Shown: positions 52,955-62,556 of the stretch, piece after piece
How the letters are laid out: every line of letters starts with the position of its first letter
How positions within the stretch are numbered: position 1 is the stretch's first letter
DNA from: JAFIHK01 sp041441455
Lineage (GTDB): Bacteria; Bacteroidota; Bacteroidia; Bacteroidales; UBA932
Reading direction: 5' to 3'
Assembly (NCBI GenBank): GCA_041441455.1
Contig: JASDTB010000045.1
Location: 13,682-77,681 of the forward strand
DNA: 64,000 nucleotides
Made by a program: the position numbers and the translations under genes
Notes under the pieces: generated by a model
Databases searched by the model: none
Told to the model about the DNA's origin: nothing
The model's input: the letters and a program-made list of their open reading frames with translations, nothing else

Positions 52955-54052
52955 CTATTGGTTCACTGGCTTAACCTCAAAAGTAGGATCTACTTTATTA
53001 AGATTTAAAGTAATATCATATGTACCTGCTGCTACAGTAATATTCTTACCATTTGCTGTTGTTAGCTGATTTGGATTCTTACCTGCACTAGCATCGTAAG
53101 TTCCCCAGCTAATATCCCAAGTATCATTTGCACGGAATTTAATTTCACCTGCAGCTAATGTAACATTTTTCTTTTCAAACACTCTGGTTGCAGGATTAAA
53201 GGTCATTGCAATATCCGGACTTCCCCACTGATTAGGGGTAGCACTACCTACAATACCAATTCTAGTTAAGCTATTGATTAGTTCAAGAGTTCTATTTGAC
53301 TGATCTCTATTATCTAACTTCAAGTACATTAAAATACCATTGAATAATCCAATGTTTCCACCTGGTTCAACTTTGATTTTATTGTTTACTACTGCTGCTG
53401 CATTTGTTCCAATATCATCTCCATTCCATCCACCAGTATAAGTAATTTTAAATCCATTTTGAGCTTTTCCGTCAAACATCACCCAACCTTCAAAGTATTT
53501 TCCATCACCTGCGATATCATATAAGAATTGAGAATTATCATGTTTCCAATCGCAATAATCACCTACTATCCACACCTTTGCATACTCTTTTTCTGCAGGC
53601 ATATATGTAGTTACATTAAAATTAATAACTTGTGAAACAGTTGGGGAAATTTGATCAACTATAGACGCTTTTACTCTCATTTGAACAGCTTGTTGTTGTC
53701 CTAATGGTGCACCTAGAAAATCAAGAGCAGCTTGTAGATCACTCTGTTTGATAATTAGTCTATTTGTATTTACTGATCCCAATACTCTAACTTTAGAAAA
53801 GTTTGTACCTTGAAGACCTAGTTCTACAACATAAGTTACTGCTGCATCGTATCCAAATTGAGCAGCTGTCCATGTAAATGCAGGCAAATTCTCACCTTTG
53901 GTAGTTTCATTTAAAACAATCGCTTGAGGGACTGTAATAGTAGAAGCCACAACATTTGCCGGATCAAATACGATTCTTGTCTCATCTTTCGTACAGCTAA
54001 CAAAAGCTGCTAAGACAAGAAGTATCGAAAGTGTATATTTTAATATTTTCAT
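52955..54052 (-). CDS. susE: SusE/SusF-like surface starch-binding lipoprotein
   Basis: The 365-residue protein starts MKILKYTLSILLVLAAFVSC (Cys20) followed by TKDE, a surface-export-type signal. An N-terminal SusE domain (FTWTAAQFGYDAAVTYVVEL, about 45-140) precedes two beta-sandwich starch-binding modules with AKVWIVGDYCDWKHDN and RIGIVGSATPNQWGSPDIAM. The Trp residues in these motifs are candidate glucan contacts. It has no catalytic residues. SusE helps hold starch at the cell surface. It is 11 bases after susD. Confidence 0.9.
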   Translation of the reverse strand: MKILKYTLSILLVLAAFVSCTKDETRIVFDPANVVASTITVPQAIVLNETTKGENLPAFTWTAAQFGYDAAVTYVVELGLQGTNFSKVRVLGSVNTNRLIIKQSDLQAALDFLGAPLGQQQAVQMRVKASIVDQISPTVSQVINFNVTTYMPAEKEYAKVWIVGDYCDWKHDNSQFLYDIAGDGKYFEGWVMFDGKAQNGFKITYTGGWNGDDIGTNAAAVVNNKIKVEPGGNIGLFNGILMYLKLDNRDQSNRTLELINSLTRIGIVGSATPNQWGSPDIAMTFNPATRVFEKKNVTLAAGEIKFRANDTWDISWGTYDASAGKNPNQLTTANGKNITVAAGTYDITLNLNKVDPTFEVKPVNQ

Positions 54053-54063
54053 AGCTCTAAGAA

Positions 54064-55686
54064 TTAATTTGTATAACCATCATTTTGCACCAAATTCGGA
54101 TTAGAAATCATATCTGATACCGGAATTGGGAACAAGTTATATCTAGCATCAATAGCTACACCTTGAGGTTGTCCTCCTTTAAATGGCCATAAGTATGTAC
54201 CACCAGTGTATTTACCAAATCTAATAAGGTCAGATCTACGAGTTCCTTCCCAATATAGTTCGCGACTTCTCTCATCTAAAATAAAGTTTTCATCAAGAGA
54301 ACTGATATTACCAGTTGCATTACCATAAGCTCTAACTCTCAATTCATTTACATAGCCAATTGCATCACCCATTGTAGCACCTGTTCCTCCTTTAACAACT
54401 GCTTCTGCTAACATTAGATAAACATCTGCAAGTCTGAAGAATGGGAAATCAGTATCAGGGAAGTCATTGTGTGCTCCTTTACCTCCTGTAGAAGTAACAT
54501 TAGTAAACTTAAATACAGACCATCCTTGTTTTGTAAATGTACTTAGCGGGTTTTCAATAGTTTTTGTTCTACCTTTTCCATAGAAAATCGCTCTTTTATC
54601 TGGACTTACAGGGTAGTCAGCATTTGGATCGGTAAATGTGAATTTATCTACCAATTTCTCTGTCGATCTATTTCCATCCCATGCTTGTTGTGTTCCGTTG
54701 TTAACAGAACTTTTTTCTGCGCCTGCTCTAGATGAAGCAACTAGATATGTCATACCTCCCCAAGTTTGGATTTTATTACCATCAAATACTATCGGGAAAA
54801 TGATTTCATTTTTCGCGGTTGAAGTATTATTGTCCGCCATGAATAGATGTGCATAGTTAGGAGCCAAAGAGTAACCACCAGCTATTACTTTCTTACAGTA
54901 TGTAATACAATCTGTATATCTTGCAGTTCCGGTATAGACTTTTGCATTTAGATACAATCTTGCTAGAAGAGTCCATGCAGCACCTTGGTCTGCTCTTCCC
55001 CACTCATTTGCACGAGGAGCAACTAATTTTGATTCAATATCAAGTAGCTCTTTTTCAATATACTCAAATAATTTCGGTCTACCTATCTGAGAAGGCATAT
55101 AGCTTCCAATAGGATCATTTTCAGTAATAAATGGAGGATTACCATAAGTATCAATCAAAACTGAGTAAGCTAAAGCTCTCATGAATCTAGCTTCTAGACG
55201 ATACTTTGTTACAGTTGGAATCAACGCAGAGTGACCTCTTGAATTCAATTTATCATCAGTTGTTTGTTTAAGGTACTCATTTGTTAAAGCTACAATAAAC
55301 ATTGCTCTATAATAAACTCCATCAATAGATTCGTTCTTAATAGTACTCCAAGTGTTGTTGTTAAGTTCTGGCACCCAAGAGTCACCTGGCCAAGCGTTTT
55401 TACACTCATCTGTGGTTACAACTTGTAGATTCCATAAACTTCTTAGAAATTGAGAGTTACCTGGGTCAATACCAGTAATATCGGTACTTCCAGCTCCATC
55501 TTGACCAGATATTGCCATTACTGAATAAATCTTGGCAAGTCCTTGAGTATAGCTAATCTCTGTGCTGTATGCTCTATCTACTGTATAAGTATTTTCATCT
55601 AATGGTTTTAAATCAAGATCTTTAAAACAAGATGTCAGCGTCAGAGAAGCAACTGCTATTGTTATTAATATTTTTATATTTTTCAT
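54064..55686 (-). CDS. susD: SusD-like surface starch-binding lipoprotein
   Basis: The 540-residue RagB/SusD protein starts MKNIKILITIAVASLTLTSC (Cys20) followed by FKDLDLKPL. The ATG at 55686 begins this signal; another in-frame ATG at 55698 directly follows the susC stop. Family signatures include RLEARFMRALAYSVLIDTYG, FRLADVYLMLAEAVVKGG and ILDERSRELYWEGTRRSDLI. SusD forms a lid over the SusC barrel and delivers maltooligosaccharides. It is probably translationally coupled to susC, so the stop codon inside susC may matter. Confidence 0.93.
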   Translation of the reverse strand: MKNIKILITIAVASLTLTSCFKDLDLKPLDENTYTVDRAYSTEISYTQGLAKIYSVMAISGQDGAGSTDITGIDPGNSQFLRSLWNLQVVTTDECKNAWPGDSWVPELNNNTWSTIKNESIDGVYYRAMFIVALTNEYLKQTTDDKLNSRGHSALIPTVTKYRLEARFMRALAYSVLIDTYGNPPFITENDPIGSYMPSQIGRPKLFEYIEKELLDIESKLVAPRANEWGRADQGAAWTLLARLYLNAKVYTGTARYTDCITYCKKVIAGGYSLAPNYAHLFMADNNTSTAKNEIIFPIVFDGNKIQTWGGMTYLVASSRAGAEKSSVNNGTQQAWDGNRSTEKLVDKFTFTDPNADYPVSPDKRAIFYGKGRTKTIENPLSTFTKQGWSVFKFTNVTSTGGKGAHNDFPDTDFPFFRLADVYLMLAEAVVKGGTGATMGDAIGYVNELRVRAYGNATGNISSLDENFILDERSRELYWEGTRRSDLIRFGKYTGGTYLWPFKGGQPQGVAIDARYNLFPIPVSDMISNPNLVQNDGYTN

Positions 55687-55698
55687 ATTATCAAGCAT

Positions 55699-58600
55699 TT
55701 AGAAATTTAATGATAAACCTAGAGTGTAAATTCTTGGTCTTGGCCATATATTTTTATCAATACCGTTGAATACCTCTGGATCCATACCCGAGTATTTAGT
55801 AATAGTAAACACATTTTGAACAGAGAAAGATAGGCGGCCTGATAATCTATCTAGCAATACTTTGCTAAAATTATAACCTAATGTTAAATTGTCCATTTTA
55901 ATAAATGACGCATCTTCTACAAAATAATCAGATTTAAGCTGTTGAGGAGCATTCGTTTTGATAAATCCAGTTTTGTAAACAACATCGACCATATTTGTTA
56001 AGAATCCTTGGTTGGTGAAGTTTGCAGCAGAAGAGTTTGCAGCGGCAAAATCATTAAAGATATAGTTACCAATGTTAGCTCTCATATTAAATCCTAAATC
56101 GAACTTTTTATATTTGAACATAGAATTTAGACCTAAATAATATTTAGGAGTTGGGCTATATTCCGACAAGTATCTATCAGCTTCAGTAATTTGGCCATCT
56201 TTATTTCTATCAACAACAAGGTTTTGTATTGGATTACCATTAACATCGTAAACTTGTTGATAAACAAAAAATGTATTTGGCTTATAACCAACAACATGCC
56301 TTTGAATTGTTCCACCTGTACCTGAAGATAGATTATCTCCAGCTTCTACTCCAAGATAATTTGGATTATTAGAAGCAGTAAGCTTTGTAATTTCTGTTTG
56401 GTTCCAAGTTGCGTTAAATCCAATTTGCCAAGACATCTCTTTATTTTCAATTGCGATTGCATTAATATTGAACTCAACACCATCATTCTTTAAGCTTCCG
56501 ATGTTTGTAACAATTCTATTTGCGAAGTTTGTTCCTGCAGCAATATCAATTTCATTCAACAAATCTTTAGTCTCTTTCTTATATACATCAACTGAACCGG
56601 TGATTCTATTGCTGAAGAAGCCAAAATCTAGACCAATATTATAGGTTGTAGTCTCTTCCCACTTAAGATTAGGATCATAACCAGTAGGTTTCAATAATGA
56701 GTAGAAAGTACTTCCAAATAGGTAATTTGAGTTAACTGTTGACATATTATATAAAGGAATATATGGATAGTCATTCAATAATAGTTCTTGTTGTCCAGTT
56801 ACTCCATAACCAAGTTTTAGCTTAAGATCTGATACAACTTTAGAATCTTTTAGGAATGATTCTTTGTTCATCTGCCAAGCTAATGCTGCTGAAGGGAACA
56901 TACCCCATCTATTCTCTTTTGCAAATCTAGATGATCCGTCGTTTCTAAATGTCAAAGTTAATAGATATCTATCCATCAAGGTGTAGTTTAATCTACCAAA
57001 GAAAGAAAGTAATGCGCTCTCAGTTGGGAAGGTAGTCTCCTTTTTAACAATAGGATTATATAAATGGTTAGAAGCCTCTTTACTGTAATCTTGTTTAAAC
57101 ACTTTTTGCCATGAGTATCCACCCATTACATCAATTTTAGATTTAATAGCGTCAATCTCTTTAACATAGTTAAGATAAAAATCTAAAACTTGATTTCTGC
57201 GAAGGTTTCTCCAAGTAGTGCTTCTTCCGAAACTTTTGAAATCGGCATCTTTAATTGATTGGAATGAATTCCACATAACACCATTTTTTCCTCTACCCAA
57301 TGCAGCGTCAAAACCAACATTTAAGTGAGCTCTTAGGTCTTGGAAATTATGAACTACGTAATCAAGTTCTAAAACACCAATAACTCTGTTTGTTGTAGAT
57401 TTATCGTATTTATCATGAAGTAAAGAGAGCGGGTTAGTTCCACTTAAAGTATTAGGATTTTGAATAGTACCCCAGTTATAGTAACCATTAAACAATTTTG
57501 TATTAATAGTTCCATCCTGATTGTAATTGTACATAGGTTTTGTTGGATCAAAGAATACAGCAGCTCCTACAGCACCACCATCAGCAAATTGATTATTGTT
57601 GTTAACGAATTTAAGGTTTCCATTAACTTTCAAATGATCTTTTAAGAAAGCAGGAGTTAAAGTTAACGAAGCTGTATATCTATCAAATGAAGATGTCTTA
57701 AGAGTACCATTTTGTTTGTTTAAACCAAGTGATATTCTATATGGAAGAACTTTTGCTACTGTTCCTGACAAATTGATGTTTTGATCTGTAGATAGTCCTA
57801 GTTGGAAAATTTCTTTTTGCCAATCTGTATCATAAGTTCACATCAATGAAGCAATTGCATTTGCAACAGTAGAACCAGCAGGATAAGCTTCTTCTAGTTT
57901 CGCTTTAAACTCAGATGCGCTCAACGCATTTAAAGTTTTGATATTCTGGTTTACAGAATATGTAGAGCTATAATCTAGTTTAAAGTTTTTACTACCCTTT
58001 TTGGTATTAATAATAATTACACCATTAGATCCTCTTGAACCATAAATTGCAGTAGAAGACGCATCTTTAAGGATTGTAAATGATTCAATATCATTCGGAT
58101 TGATAGATGCCAAGGCATTTCTCATACCAGGAGCAGCATCATTTGCCAATGGAATACCATCAATAACCAAAAGTGGATCGTTACTAGCTTTAAGTGAGGC
58201 TCCTCCACGAATTCTAATTGTTGGTCCAGAACCAGGGGCTCCATCACCAGGAGTAATTTGAACACCAGCAACCTTTCCAACTAGTAGGTCTTGCGGAGAG
58301 GTAACTGCACCTCTGTTTAGAAGTTCTGGTTTAATTACTGTAATTGCACCTGTCGCATCTTTTTTACGAACTTGTCCGTAACCAATCACAACAACTTCTG
58401 AGAGAAGCTGAGTGTCTTCGTTTAGTACAACTACTGAAGCATCTTTTACAGACACCTCTTTAGTTACAAATCCAAGATAAGAGAAAACCAAAATTGAATT
58501 TGAAGAACTAACAGAAATTGAATACTTACCATCAAGGTTTGTTTCAACTCCATTTCTTGTTCCCTTCTCAACTACGGCAACTCCGATCAGTGGTAAATTT

Positions 58601-58707
58601 TTAGCATCAACTACAGTACCAGAAACAGATACTTTTTGTTGAGCGTTAATACCAGTAGCTACAATCATGAGCAGCAACATAGGTATTACCTTCAATAAAC
58701 GCTTCAT
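55699..58707 (-). pseudogene. susC: SusC-like TonB-dependent transporter interrupted by in-frame TGA
   Basis: The frame covers 1002 codons, the normal SusC length, but codon 290 is TGA (57838-57840). Before it are a signal peptide (MKRLLKVIPMLLLMIVATGI), a CarboxypepD_reg-like domain (VSVSGTVVDAKNLPLIGVAV), and the plug with LLVGKVAGVQITPGDGAPGS and SSTAIYGSRGSNGVIIINT. After it the same frame stays open for 712 codons: 22 codons (TYDTDWQKEIFQ...), then the barrel to YTLGLSLNF. The usual sequence here is MGTxxTDWQ, so GGA to TGA explains the change. It may be a true nonsense mutation, a mixed population, or a sequencing error. zapA and tsaC end in TGA, so recoding is unlikely. Confidence 0.9.
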
Positions 58708-58736
58708 AAATTTGAGTTTTAGTAATTTGTATTAAG

Positions 58737-60077
58737 TTAGTTAGATTTAAATAATTTTATTTCAGCAATATCGTCCTTGTCTTCAACGAATACAACCGAT
58801 AAAGAAGCCAATAACAGACATATACCTGCACCAACTATTGCATAGATTGCTTGTGAATCATACAATCTCTTTACAATAGGACCACCAACTATACCATTAA
58901 TAATTTGAGGTATAGTTATAAAGAAGTTAAATATTCCCATATAGATTCCCATTTTCTTTGCTGGAAGTGAACCTGCCAATATTGCATACGGCATAGAAAG
59001 AATACTTCCCCACGCCATTCCAATACCAATCATTGGAAGTAACAAAAGCATAGGATCTTTTATAATGTAAAATGAAATCAAGCTAATTCCACCCATTAAC
59101 AATGAAAATGCATGAGTGAGCTTCCTTCCAATTTTTTTTGCGATAGCAGGGAGTACAAGAGCATAAACTGCAGCTACTCCATTATATATTCCGAAAATAA
59201 AACCAACCCAGTTAGCTGCGTCTTGGTATAGCACCGAACTTGTGTCTCCTATTTGAGCTCCATAGATATGAACTGCTACTGCTGGTGTAGAAAATACCCA
59301 CATAGAAAATAGAGCAAACCACGAGAAGAATTGAACAATCCCTAATTGCTTCATCGTTTTTGGCATCTTTGCAAAATCTTTAAAGATTTCACCTAATCCT
59401 TTAATTTTCTCCTTTTCACCACTTTCATTTTTATCAGGTGGGTACTCTTTAGTAGTATAAACAGTCCAAATTATTGTCATTATAAGAACAGCTGCTCCAA
59501 AATAGAAAGACCAAGTAACGTTATGGGGCACTTGTCCAATGTCTGCGGTCTTATCGACTCCAAATAATTCAGCCAGAATAAATGGTAACCATGATCCGAC
59601 TACTGCACCAATACCTATTAAAAAAGTTTGAATTGAAAAACCTAAAGTTCTTTGATCAGACGGGAGAAGGTCGGCAACTAATGCTCTGAATGGCTCCATT
59701 GCTACATTTATAGAGGCATCCATTATCATCAGCATTCCTGCGCCAATTAACATTGGAGGTAAAAGATGTGCTAGCATTGGAGAATTTGGCATCATTATTA
59801 GTGCTAATGCTGCCATTATTGCTCCTACTAAAAAATATGGTTTTCTTCTGCCTAACTTTGTCCAAGTTTGATCGCTGTAGTGTCCAATAATTGGCTGAAC
59901 AATCATGCCAGTCAAAGGAGCTGCAATCCAAAACCAAGATAAATGTTCAACATCTGCCCCAAAACTTTGAAGAATCCTACTGGCATTTGCATTTTGAAGT
60001 GCAAATCCGAATTGAATTCCCAAAAATCCGAAACTCATGTTCCAGATATCCCAGAATGTCATTCTATTTTGTTTCAT
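58737..60077 (-). CDS. MFS sugar (maltodextrin/maltose) transporter, GPH/SLC45-like
   Basis: The 446-residue protein has about 12 transmembrane helices. Motifs WIAAPLTGMIVQPIIGHYSD and LGRRKPYFLVGAIMAAL belong to the sucrose/maltose-type MFS group. The hydrophilic central loop (DKNESGEKEKIKGLGEIF) lies between helices 6 and 7. It should move maltose or maltodextrins across the inner membrane into the cell. It is the first gene of the starch locus and 29 bases before susC. An inverted repeat lies 8 bases upstream of its start. Confidence 0.9.
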   Translation of the reverse strand: MKQNRMTFWDIWNMSFGFLGIQFGFALQNANASRILQSFGADVEHLSWFWIAAPLTGMIVQPIIGHYSDQTWTKLGRRKPYFLVGAIMAALALIMMPNSPMLAHLLPPMLIGAGMLMIMDASINVAMEPFRALVADLLPSDQRTLGFSIQTFLIGIGAVVGSWLPFILAELFGVDKTADIGQVPHNVTWSFYFGAAVLIMTIIWTVYTTKEYPPDKNESGEKEKIKGLGEIFKDFAKMPKTMKQLGIVQFFSWFALFSMWVFSTPAVAVHIYGAQIGDTSSVLYQDAANWVGFIFGIYNGVAAVYALVLPAIAKKIGRKLTHAFSLLMGGISLISFYIIKDPMLLLLPMIGIGMAWGSILSMPYAILAGSLPAKKMGIYMGIFNFFITIPQIINGIVGGPIVKRLYDSQAIYAIVGAGICLLLASLSVVFVEDKDDIAEIKLFKSN

Positions 60078-60084
60078 TTTAACA

Positions 60085-60102
60085 TACTTTTAGTTAAAAG
60101 TA
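60085..60102. promoter_or_regulatory. Perfect inverted repeat upstream of the starch locus
   Basis: TACTTTTA, two bases, then TAAAAGTA (60085-60092 with 60095-60102). It lies 8 bases before the MFS start codon, in the 106-base gap after the LytTR regulator gene. It may be an operator or a short leader hairpin. Further upstream on the minus strand, TTGTTACATTTTA and TTGTACTTTTA form an imperfect direct repeat that partly overlaps it. Confidence 0.4.
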
Positions 60103-60183
60103 CAATAAAATGTAACAACAAGTTTCTGAAAAACGATGGGGTTTAATTAATATAGGACGAACTTAACAAAATTGTAACCGAAA

Positions 60184-60936
60184 TTATATTCCCTCTAGCC
60201 ATTCCATAAAAGAATGAACTTTTACTCGGCTTACAAGAATATCCTCTTTAAAAGGTGGTTTTAATTTAACCTTTAATCTAGAATTGAAATGTTTTGATAT
60301 TGAGTCGATTGAAGATATACTTGCAATACACGATCTAGATAACTTAAAGAAAACATCCGGACTGATTTGTGTTTCAATTGTATCTAAACTTAGGTCATAT
60401 AACAATACTTTTTTATCAAAAGTCACAATATAAGTTGACTTATTTTCTGCATAAAAGTATGCAATATCATTAGTGTTAATTACGATAATCTGCTTGCCCA
60501 ACTTTACTGTAAACCTTTGTTTGTATACTTTGGATGATGTCAAGAGTTTTTCAATAATATCCTTTTTCATATAAGAATTTGCACTTGCCAATTGCTTACA
60601 CTTTTCAACTGACTTAACAAACTCATCTTGATCGATTGGTTTTAACAAATAGTCGATACTATTTACTTTGAATGCATTTAAAGCATAACTTTCATAGGCA
60701 GTTGTTATTACTACTTGTGCTTTTATATCAACCATATTAAAAAGCTCAAAACAAACTCCATCTGACAACTCAACATCCATAAAAATCAGATCAACTTCAT
60801 TGTTCTTAAGCCATTCTGCAGCAGACAAAATTGAAGCATGACAAGCTTTTATTTCAAACTCTGGATAATTTATATTCAAGAGTTTTTTAATCTGCATCTG
60901 AGCAGGGATTTCGTCTTCTAGTATTAATACTTTCAT
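60184..60936 (-). CDS. LytTR-family response regulator
   Basis: The 250-residue regulator has a receiver domain with acidic pocket ILEDE, phospho-acceptor Asp54 in IFMDVELSDG, switch residue in VVITTAYESYA and Lys in DYLLKPIDQDEF. The C-terminal LytTR DNA-binding domain (about 138-250) shows VKLGKQIIVINTNDIAYFYA and KLSRSCIASISSIDSI. The stop is 106 bases before the first gene of the starch locus and the gene follows its kinase by 5 bases. It probably activates the locus or malQ; this is inferred from position. Confidence 0.92.
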   Translation of the reverse strand: MKVLILEDEIPAQMQIKKLLNINYPEFEIKACHASILSAAEWLKNNEVDLIFMDVELSDGVCFELFNMVDIKAQVVITTAYESYALNAFKVNSIDYLLKPIDQDEFVKSVEKCKQLASANSYMKKDIIEKLLTSSKVYKQRFTVKLGKQIIVINTNDIAYFYAENKSTYIVTFDKKVLLYDLSLDTIETQISPDVFFKLSRSCIASISSIDSISKHFNSRLKVKLKPPFKEDILVSRVKVHSFMEWLEGI

Positions 60937-60941
60937 TTTGA

Positions 60942-61973
60942 CTAAATTAAAGGAAGTCTGACTTCGAAAAATTCTTTTGATTTGTTTATAGTAATATCCT
61001 TCTTAATCAATAGCATGTATTGACCTTTAATGTTCTTTATTCCTAATCCGCTAGAGTCAATTGTATTTATACGAGGCTGAAGATTATTAACCACAATTAG
61101 TTGGTTATCCTCAATATAAATATTTATCTCTAAAGGAGAGTCAATACTAACAATATTGTGTTTGGTAGCATTTTCAACAAGTAATTGTAAGCCTCCAGGT
61201 ATAATTCCTAGCGCCATATACTTCTCATCAACATTAACATTAACATGTAATCCGTCACTAAATCTCTCTTTGAGCAAATCTACATATAAATTAACAAAAT
61301 CAATCTCTTCTCTTAGTGACACAATTGTGTTGTCTCCTTTATTAAGAAGATATCTATAAACCGATGAGAGTTTACGAACAAATTCACTTGCTTTGTCTTG
61401 ATCTGTATGAATTAGAAAATCAAGAACATTAAGACTATTAAAAAGAAAGTGTGGATTTAATTGAGTTTTTAATTGTTGATATTGGTACCTGGCTTTATTC
61501 TTTTTCCCAATCTCAATATTTAGAGCCTTTTCTTGAGTAGTTGTATAATAATTATAAACTTGAATTAGAGAAACTATAATTAAATTAAATATAAAGCTAG
61601 CAAACACAGTAAGTGTAAAATACAAATCTTTAAATAAAACTAATTCGGCACCATTAATCCAAAGGTTAAGTCTTTGCCAAAGTCCTGCAATTAATGAGAT
61701 TATCAAACAAAGAACCAAGATTAAAGAGATATTCATCCAAGAATTATCCCTTTTTAGGTATTTGTTAAAATAGTAAATTCCAGCAATATCTAAAACTAGA
61801 ATTGTTAAGGTTAGGGGATAATTACTTAAGAGTTTAATCAAGAATCTGCCAAAAGTAAGATTTAAATTCTCTTCAAAAAGAGGGATTAATTCTTCAATCA
61901 ACAATCGAAACCCAAGTACCAAAAGGGCTAAGAATGAAAATTCTACAAACTGTCTTATACTAAGATTTTTCAT
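60942..61973 (-). CDS. LytS-type membrane histidine kinase
   Basis: The 343-residue kinase has about four transmembrane helices in the first 150 residues and no large periplasmic domain. The His_kinase motif is QLKTQLNPHFLFNSLNVLDF, with the phospho-acceptor His in PHFLFN. The ATPase N-box is LQLLVENATKHNIV and the G-box GLGIKNIKGQY. It pairs with the LytTR regulator 5 bases downstream. Lacking an external sensor domain, it may sense through its membrane part, perhaps with the small membrane protein encoded upstream. Confidence 0.92.
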   Translation of the reverse strand: MKNLSIRQFVEFSFLALLVLGFRLLIEELIPLFEENLNLTFGRFLIKLLSNYPLTLTILVLDIAGIYYFNKYLKRDNSWMNISLILVLCLIISLIAGLWQRLNLWINGAELVLFKDLYFTLTVFASFIFNLIIVSLIQVYNYYTTTQEKALNIEIGKKNKARYQYQQLKTQLNPHFLFNSLNVLDFLIHTDQDKASEFVRKLSSVYRYLLNKGDNTIVSLREEIDFVNLYVDLLKERFSDGLHVNVNVDEKYMALGIIPGGLQLLVENATKHNIVSIDSPLEINIYIEDNQLIVVNNLQPRINTIDSSGLGIKNIKGQYMLLIKKDITINKSKEFFEVRLPLI

Positions 61974-61984
61974 CCGAGGAACAT

Positions 61985-62380
61985 TTATTTTTTAATGCTC
62001 ATTCTTTTCCTGAGTATAAGGAAAACAAGCCATCCTAAAATTTCTGTAACCAAAACAGTAGCAATTACATGAGTCAAAACATTATTTCCGATAACCTCAC
62101 CAATAAGCTTAGCACCAGCTGTTCCTAAATAAAAACCAGCAAGACAAGACAAAACGGAAAGTGATAAAAATACATCAGTTGTTCCATTGAAATAGTTTAT
62201 CAATAATACAATCATGATTATTGTTAGCACCGTTAAAATAAGACCATCCGACAACCCTGCTGAAAGAAGAGAAAAACATGCAGCAGCATGTACTATTGCA
62301 AAACCATGAATAATTGAATTTACATAAATAAAATCCTTCTTTTTGTCTCCTTCAGACTTGCTTATAATATGTTTTATCAT
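61985..62380 (-). CDS. Four-span membrane protein upstream of the kinase
   Basis: The 131-residue protein has four hydrophobic segments: about 24-44 (IIHGFAIVHAAACFSLLS), 47-65, 70-92 and 100-122 (VIATVLVTEILGWLVFLILR). The N-terminus (MIKHIISKSEGDKKKD) and C-terminus (KRMSIKK) are basic, so both ends face the cytoplasm. It is 11 bases before the kinase and is the first gene of this three-gene unit. No family is recognised; a sensory accessory role is a guess. Confidence 0.7.
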   Translation of the reverse strand: MIKHIISKSEGDKKKDFIYVNSIIHGFAIVHAAACFSLLSAGLSDGLILTVLTIIMIVLLINYFNGTTDVFLSLSVLSCLAGFYLGTAGAKLIGEVIGNNVLTHVIATVLVTEILGWLVFLILRKRMSIKK

Positions 62381-62520
62381 AATTTTAATTTAGTTCAGGT
62401 GGATGTAAAATTATAAATTATATCTTAATTTCGGCATAAAATATTTAATCTTCATCTAATAAAAAATGGACTATAAGGCTTTTTACATTATAATGATTAA
62501 TATATTTTCAAAAAAAATCA

Positions 62521-62528
62521 TAGGTTTG
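62521..62528 (+). promoter_or_regulatory. Promoter -7 element for malQ
   Basis: TAGGTTTG matches TAnnTTTG and lies 28 bases before the ATG at 62557, in the divergent gap with the membrane-protein gene. No clear -33 element is seen. Confidence 0.45.
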
Positions 62529-62556
62529 TAACTAGGAATATTCTAATTTATCAATT

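Noticed and set aside
57838..57840. TGA read as Gly by a variant genetic code
   Set aside because: Other genes here, including zapA (38471-38473) and tsaC (43325-43327), end in TGA at normal lengths, so TGA is a stop in this organism.
62381..62556. Riboswitch in the gap between the membrane-protein gene and malQ
   Set aside because: The gap is AT-rich with no convincing conserved stem; only a promoter element is supported.
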